DNA of 64,000 nt from positions 2,294,001 to 2,358,000 of the forward strand of contig NZ_CP019966.1 of assembly GCF_003031265.1 (NCBI RefSeq), written 5' to 3'. The notes under the pieces are model-generated. The model ran no database searches and was not told the origin of the DNA. It saw only the letters and a program-made list of their open reading frames with translations. The DNA comes from Rhodopseudomonas palustris (GTDB taxonomy: Bacteria > Pseudomonadota > Alphaproteobacteria > Rhizobiales > Xanthobacteraceae). The position numbers were made by a program, and so were the translations under genes. Each line of letters starts with the position of its first letter. Position 1 is the stretch's first letter. Of the stretch, positions 59,899 through 64,000 are shown piece by piece.

Positions 59899-60783
59899 AT
59901 GACCGACAAGTTCATTTCCGTCGAAGCGATCGCCAAGCGCTATCCGGCCGCGGGCGGGGGACAGACCACGATCTTCGAGAACCTTTGGCTGTCGCTGCCG
60001 CGCGGCGAATTTGGCTGCGTAATCGGCCACTCCGGCTGCGGCAAGACCACCGTGCTCAACATCCTCGCCGGCCTCGACCAGCCGACCGAAGGCGCGGTGA
60101 TCGTCGACGGCCAGGCGATCGAAGGCACCAGCCTCGACCGCGCGGTGATCTTCCAAAGCCACGCGCTGCTGCCGTGGCGCACCGTGATGGGCAACGTCGC
60201 CTATGCGGTGTCGTCGAAGTGGCGGGACTGGGACAAGGCCAAGGTCCGTGCCCATGCGCAGCGCTTCATTGATCTCGTTGGCCTGACCGGCTCCGAGCAC
60301 AAGCGTCCATCCGAACTGTCCGGCGGCATGAAGCAGCGCGTCGGCATCGCCCGGGCGCTGTCGATCACGCCGAAGATCATGCTGATGGACGAGCCGTTCT
60401 CGGCGCTCGACGCGCTGACCCGCGGCTCGCTGCAGGACGAGGTGCGGCGGATTTGTCTGGAGACCGGGCAAACCACCTTCATGATCACCCACGATGTCGA
60501 CGAGGCGATGTATCTCGCAGACAAGATCTATCTCATGACCAACGGCCCCGGCGCGGTGATCGCCGAGATCGTCGAGAACCCGTTGCCGAAGGATCGCGCC
60601 AGGATCGATCTGCACCGGCATCCTTACTACTACGGGCTGCGCAACCACATCGTCGACTTCCTGGTGACGCGTAGCAAGACCTTCACCAGCACCAATCCGC
60701 ACCACGATCCGCTGCACGTGCCAGTCGTCCGGCCCGGCGTCGAGGACGCTGCGCTCGTGCCGCTGCAGGCGAACGCCCGCTGA
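59899..60783 (+). CDS. Cyanate/nitrate-type ABC ATP-binding protein
   Basis: A 294-residue ATPase of the NrtD/SsuB/TauB group. Walker A is GHSGCGKTTVLN near residue 45, the signature ELSGGMKQRVGIARAL near 140, and Walker B MLMDEPFSALD. The C-terminus has about 40 extra residues beyond the core. The ATG at 59899 is used; a GTG at 59890 overlaps the permease stop. It completes the importer. Confidence 0.88.
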   Translation: MTDKFISVEAIAKRYPAAGGGQTTIFENLWLSLPRGEFGCVIGHSGCGKTTVLNILAGLDQPTEGAVIVDGQAIEGTSLDRAVIFQSHALLPWRTVMGNVAYAVSSKWRDWDKAKVRAHAQRFIDLVGLTGSEHKRPSELSGGMKQRVGIARALSITPKIMLMDEPFSALDALTRGSLQDEVRRICLETGQTTFMITHDVDEAMYLADKIYLMTNGPGAVIAEIVENPLPKDRARIDLHRHPYYYGLRNHIVDFLVTRSKTFTSTNPHHDPLHVPVVRPGVEDAALVPLQANAR

Positions 60784-60828
60784 TCCCGATCACCCACCGA
60801 TTCCCCACCTCACTCAAGGAGACCGACC

Positions 60829-61317
60829 ATGAAGCGAGCCGAACTGACCGAGAAGCTGCTCGACATCAAGCGCGAGAAGGGCTGGACCTGGAAGTACATC
60901 TGCGAAACCATCGGCGGCCATTCCGAGGTGCTGGTGGTCGGTGCGATCCTCGGCCAGATGAAGCTGACCAAGCCGCTGGCGGCGAAGGCGGCTGAGCTGT
61001 TCGGACTGTCGGCAGTCGAGACCGCGATGCTCAACGAGGTCCCGATGCGCGGCGAGGGCATCACCATGCCGCCGCGTGACCCGTTGATCTACCGTTTCTA
61101 TGAGCTGGTGATGATCAACGGCCCGGCCTGGAAGGCGCTGATCGAGGAGGAATTCGGCGACGGCATCATGTCGGCGATCGATTTCGACATGGTGATGGAA
61201 CGGCTGCCGAACCCGAAGGGCGACCGCGTCAAGATCACGATGTCGGGCAAATTCCTGCCGTACAAATACTACGGCGCCACCGGCAACAACGCCGAATACG
61301 GCTTCAAGGAGGAGTGA
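60829..61317 (+). CDS. cynS: Cyanate hydratase (cyanase)
   Basis: A 162-residue cyanase that converts cyanate and bicarbonate to ammonia and CO2. The active-site residues align as R89 and E92 in IYRFYELV and S115 in GDGIMSAIDF (R96, E99, S122 in the E. coli enzyme). The N-terminal helix-turn-helix-like domain is intact. It ends the sigma-54 operon and identifies the pathway: imported cyanate gives usable nitrogen. AAGGAG precedes the start. Confidence 0.96.
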   Translation: MKRAELTEKLLDIKREKGWTWKYICETIGGHSEVLVVGAILGQMKLTKPLAAKAAELFGLSAVETAMLNEVPMRGEGITMPPRDPLIYRFYELVMINGPAWKALIEEEFGDGIMSAIDFDMVMERLPNPKGDRVKITMSGKFLPYKYYGATGNNAEYGFKEE

Positions 61318-61320
61318 AGC

Positions 61321-61348
61321 ACGTCCGCTGCGCAATCCGCAGCGACGT
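61321..61348 (+). terminator. Hairpin after cynS
   Basis: CGCTGCG and CGCAGCG pair around CAATC, with outer ACGT/ACGT pairing, three bases after the cyanase stop. No U-run follows. Confidence 0.45.
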
Positions 61349-61378
61349 CGCCGTCGGAAAATGAATGGCCCAAATATC

Positions 61379-61495
61379 ATCGTCGTCCCCCGCGCAGGCG
61401 GGGGACCCAGTATTGCAGCGAGTTGCTCGTGAGCGCAGGACGTATCAACCAGCGCTCTGGGATACTGGATCGCCCGCCTTCGCGGGCGATGACGT
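61379..61495. repeat. Palindromic intergenic repeat element
   Basis: Two hairpins, TCCCCCGCGCAGGCGGGGGA (61386-61405) and TCGCCCGCCTTCGCGGGCGA (61470-61489), flank a short middle. Outside them the sequence reads ..CGTCGTC and ..GATGACG, and inside ACCCAGTAT faces ATACTGGAT, so the whole unit is a diverged inverted repeat. It has the look of the dispersed elements common between Bradyrhizobium and Rhodopseudomonas genes. Confidence 0.75.
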
Positions 61496-61572
61496 GAAGG
61501 GTGGGGTGACCCTTCCCCTTACGGATAGCGCTTACGGACCGTGTCCGCAGGAATGTCGGGCGCCGCGGACCG

Positions 61573-61989
61573 TCAGTGGATCAGCACCGGCTCGCTCGGC
61601 GCCACGGTGTGGGTCGGTTCGGCGACCGCCTCGACCGTGTTGCCGCCGGCACGCGACAGAAAACGGTGGCACTGCATTTCGCGGTCGTAGCCGAGCAGGA
61701 TGCCCAGCATGAAGTCGTGCTCGGCTGACAGGTTGCACAGCGGGCCGGTCATGAAGCCTTGCACCGTGCGGACCGCGGAGGCGACGCCGAACACCACGTT
61801 GATGCGATGCTGGCACGCTTCGTGGACGTGGTGGGCGATACCAGCGGTGCGCAGCCGCGCCACGATCGAGGTGGCCTCGACCGACGGAAGCGTCATCATC
61901 GCGAGCGGGCGGAGCCCCTTCGACAGCTCGTAGAGGTGGTGCTGGAAGATCTGCAAGGTCGCTGCGCTCATGTGAGACGACTGATCCAT
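61573..61989 (-). CDS. DUF2023 family protein
   Basis: A 138-residue soluble protein: FQHHLYELSKGLRPLAMMTL, then QHRINVVFGVASAVRTV and DFMLGILLGYDREMQCHRFL, matching DUF2023, a family found beside flavodoxin genes. Its role is unknown. The start at 61989 has GAGGA nine bases ahead and lies within the end of the flavodoxin gene, so the two are coupled. Confidence 0.8.
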   Translation of the reverse strand: MDQSSHMSAATLQIFQHHLYELSKGLRPLAMMTLPSVEATSIVARLRTAGIAHHVHEACQHRINVVFGVASAVRTVQGFMTGPLCNLSAEHDFMLGILLGYDREMQCHRFLSRAGGNTVEAVAEPTHTVAPSEPVLIH

Positions 61990-62450
61990 TCGGTGATCCT
62001 CTTTTCGGTCTTGGATGATTGGCCGTCCTCGTCGAGCGCGAGTCCGACGAAGCGGCCGTCACGTTCGGCTTTGGAGGCGGTGTAGTCGTAGCCTGCAGTT
62101 TCGGTGAAGCCGACCACAGTGGCTCCGCGCTCGACGACGTGGTCGTACAGCAGCCCCATCGCGTCGACGAAGCTGTCCGGATAGTTGGTCTGGTCTCCGG
62201 TGCCGAACAGCGCCACCTTCTTGCCTGTCAGATTGGCGGAGGTGAGCTTGTCGATGTTGGCTTCCCAGTCGGTCTGCAGATCGCCGAAGCCGTAAGTCGG
62301 CGCGCCGAGAATAAGAAGGCTGCAGCCCTCGAAATCGGCGGCTGATGCGGACTTGATATCGACGGCGCGGCCCTGCAGCCGCTTGGCGATCCGGGAGGCA
62401 ACGGCACGGGTCGCGCCGGCATCGGAGCCGAAAATCACATTGACGCTCAT
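61968..62450 (-). CDS. Flavodoxin
   Basis: A 160-residue FMN electron carrier. The phosphate loop is FGSDAGATRAVASRI, the first flavin loop is LGAPTYGFGDLQTDWE and the second ALFGTGDQTNYPDSF. Flavodoxins of this long-chain type replace ferredoxin when iron is short and can feed nitrogenase. The position next to the heme-import genes fits iron limitation. The start at 62450 is the only ATG giving a proper flavodoxin N-terminus. Confidence 0.92.
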   Translation of the reverse strand: MSVNVIFGSDAGATRAVASRIAKRLQGRAVDIKSASAADFEGCSLLILGAPTYGFGDLQTDWEANIDKLTSANLTGKKVALFGTGDQTNYPDSFVDAMGLLYDHVVERGATVVGFTETAGYDYTASKAERDGRFVGLALDEDGQSSKTEKRITEWISRLT

Positions 62451-62648
62451 TGACGAAGGGTCTTTCGCTGCAAACGATGAAACTGATAATTGTCGGGTGT
62501 CGGCCGTGCGACGCAGATGCGTTCGCATCACCGAGCAAGACTAAGCGCTCGGTTGCGGACCAACAAATTGAACCGGTCCAAAACCGTCCACGTCGAGGCG
62601 GCTATTACTTAGAATGTCTGTGATGTGGTACGCAGAGACGGCGCGCGC

Positions 62649-63455
62649 TCAGGCGTGGGCGGCGGCGTGGCGATCGTCGGCGAGCTCCGGCAGCACGAAG
62701 GGCCGGCCCGCGAGGTCGGTGTTGACGGTGAGGGCGACATCGAACACGTCGGCGATCAGCTCGTGCCGCAAGACAGCGGCAGGCGTTCCGTCGGCGGCGA
62801 TCCGGCCGCCACTGAGCACGATGATGCGATCGGCGAATCGGGCAGCGAGGTTGAGATCGTGCAGGATCGCGATCACGGTGGTGCCGCGACGGGCGCAGCG
62901 CCGCGCGGTCTCGGCGAGATCGAGCTGGTGGCGGATGTCGAGGCTGGAGGTCGGCTCGTCGAGCAGCAGGAGCCCGGGGCCGGCGTCGGCTTCGCCGCTC
63001 CACAATTGCACCAGGATCCGGGCGAAATGGGCGCGCTGCTGCTCGCCGCCCGACAGCGTGGTGATATCGCGGTGGCGGAAATGGTCGAGGCCGACGTCAC
63101 GGAGCGCGGCGTCGAACAGCGGCGCCGCCTTACGCGGATCGATGTCCGCGCCCATCGCCACGATCTCCTCGACCGAGAACGGGAACGACACCTTGGTGTG
63201 CTGCGCCAGCATCGCGCGCCTGGTGGCAAGCGCGCGCGGCGGATAGTCGGAGAGCGCGCGGCCGTCGAGCGTGACGGTGCCGGAGGTCGGCCGTAGATCG
63301 CCGGACAGCATCCGCAGCAGGGTGGACTTGCCGGCGCCGTTGGGGCCGACGATTGCCACCAGTTCACCCTGGCTGATGGTGAGATCGACGCGATCGACCA
63401 GTGTGGCGCCGGGGAGCGCGAAGGAGGCCGCTTCGGCTTTCAGCACACCGCTCAT
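62649..63455 (-). CDS. hmuV: Heme ABC transporter ATP-binding protein
   Basis: A 268-residue ATPase of the HmuV/BtuD/FecE group. Walker A is GPNGAGKSTLLRML near residue 38, the signature TLSGGEQQRAHFARIL near 140, Walker B GLLLLDEPTSSLD. The C-terminal part matches hemin importers. Its ATG overlaps the permease stop. It powers heme uptake across the inner membrane, probably under iron control. Confidence 0.87.
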   Translation of the reverse strand: MSGVLKAEAASFALPGATLVDRVDLTISQGELVAIVGPNGAGKSTLLRMLSGDLRPTSGTVTLDGRALSDYPPRALATRRAMLAQHTKVSFPFSVEEIVAMGADIDPRKAAPLFDAALRDVGLDHFRHRDITTLSGGEQQRAHFARILVQLWSGEADAGPGLLLLDEPTSSLDIRHQLDLAETARRCARRGTTVIAILHDLNLAARFADRIIVLSGGRIAADGTPAAVLRHELIADVFDVALTVNTDLAGRPFVLPELADDRHAAAHA

Positions 63456-64000
63456 GGCCCCACCAACTTGCGCTGTCGTAGCAGGATGGCGAGGAAGAAC
63501 GGTGCACCGATCGCTGCGGTGAGAATGCCGATCGGCATCTCGGCCGGCGCGACGACGGTGCGCGCCACCGTGTCGGCGACGACCAACATCACCGCGCCGA
63601 GAACGGCGGAGGCGGGCAGCAGCAGCCGATGCGACGGGCCGATCACCAGCCGCAACAGATGCGGCACGACGATGCCGACGAAGCCGACCACGCCGGTGAC
63701 CGCGACCGCAACCCCGGCCATTGCCGACACCAACAGGATCGAAGTCCGCTTCAGCCGCTCGACATCGACGCCACTGTGAAACGCCTCGGTCTCGCCGAGG
63801 ACAAGCAGATCCAGCCGTCCTGCAATCCGCAACAGCACCAAGAGCGCGATCAACAGGACAGAACCGGTGGAGGCGGCCTTGGCCCAGTTGGCGCCGCTGA
63901 GCGAGCCGAGCATCCAGAAGGTGATATCGCGGAGCTGGCGATCGTCGGCCACGAACACCAGAACGCCGAGGCCGGCGTTAGCGATCGCCGCGATCGCAAG
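63452..64000 (-). CDS. hmuU: Heme ABC transporter permease, 3' part
   Basis: The C-terminal 182 residues of a FecCD-family permease; the frame is open to the window edge (an internal GTG at 63958 is not the true start). WMLGSLSGANW, VGFVGIVVPHLLRLVIGPSHRLLLP and ADTVARTVVAPAEMPIGILTAAIGAPFFL are family signatures. With hmuV it forms the inner-membrane heme importer. The rest, and the binding protein and receptor genes, should lie beyond the right edge. Confidence 0.87.
   Translation of the reverse strand, partial: LAIAAIANAGLGVLVFVADDRQLRDITFWMLGSLSGANWAKAASTGSVLLIALLVLLRIAGRLDLLVLGETEAFHSGVDVERLKRTSILLVSAMAGVAVAVTGVVGFVGIVVPHLLRLVIGPSHRLLLPASAVLGAVMLVVADTVARTVVAPAEMPIGILTAAIGAPFFLAILLRQRKLVGP

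Noticed and set aside
62605..62620. TTAGAAT near an iron-control (Irr/ICE) motif upstream of flavodoxin
   Set aside because: Only one half-site is present; the second half is not recognisable.

Overview
The window looks like a chromosome segment of a GC-rich purple non-sulfur alphaproteobacterium, most like Rhodopseudomonas (Nitrobacteraceae). The organism call is inferred from gene content and style: an aerobic-type cobalamin gene set that uses CobZ-like proteins, HWE-family kinases, promoters matching the alphaproteobacterial general stress sigma factor EcfG, a sigma-54 controlled cyanate operon, and flavodoxin next to heme uptake genes. No rRNA, tRNA, IS element, prophage or CRISPR array was seen. 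Both ends cut through genes.

Region 1 (1-21 kb) is an accessory, stress-flavoured region. It opens with a membrane protein, hemerythrin and Cache/PAS histidine kinase operon. Many short transcription units follow: DUF378, SDR dehydrogenases, manganese catalase, DUF892 ferritin-like protein, DUF72, patatin, isochorismatase-like hydrolase, zinc alcohol dehydrogenase and several very small proteins. Two HWE kinases, a single-domain response regulator and two Crp/Fnr regulators lie among them. Nine sites fit exactly GGAAC-N17-GTT, each just upstream of a gene start on the matching strand, which suggests the region is largely one EcfG-type regulon.

Region 2 (21-37.8 kb) is a cobalamin locus with three B12 riboswitches. 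It holds a corrinoid-binding protein; cobA, cobB, cobM, cobE, cobL; cobK on the opposite strand; cobJ, cobI, cobH; an ORF resembling only the N-terminal part of CobN; a split CobZ (flavoprotein plus Fe-S/membrane protein); and cobT, cobV, cobQ, cobF. The corrin ring methylation and contraction steps are nearly complete. The cobaltochelatase and several late genes (cobR, cobC, cobD, cobP, bluB) are not here.

Region 3 (37.9-48.2 kb) carries a glutamine amidotransferase, an MFS exporter, and a tightly packed six-gene operon (YcaC-like hydrolase, XapX protein, amidohydrolase, DoxX-like protein, double VOC protein, outer-membrane porin). Two alpha/beta hydrolases follow; one has two well-supported translation starts, giving a Tat-exported and a cytosolic form.

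Region 4 (48.3-57.4 kb) is regulatory: a 1712-residue hybrid of a degenerate Ser/Thr kinase domain, an AAA ATPase and a histidine kinase, then two response regulators, an AraC regulator and a sigma-54 activator. The activator is divergent from Region 5 (57.5-61.3 kb), a cyanate/nitrate-type ABC transporter plus cyanase, behind a consensus -24/-12 promoter and tandem palindromes. Region 6 (61.4-64 kb) has a palindromic repeat element, a DUF2023 plus flavodoxin pair, and the heme importer genes hmuV and hmuU (partial).
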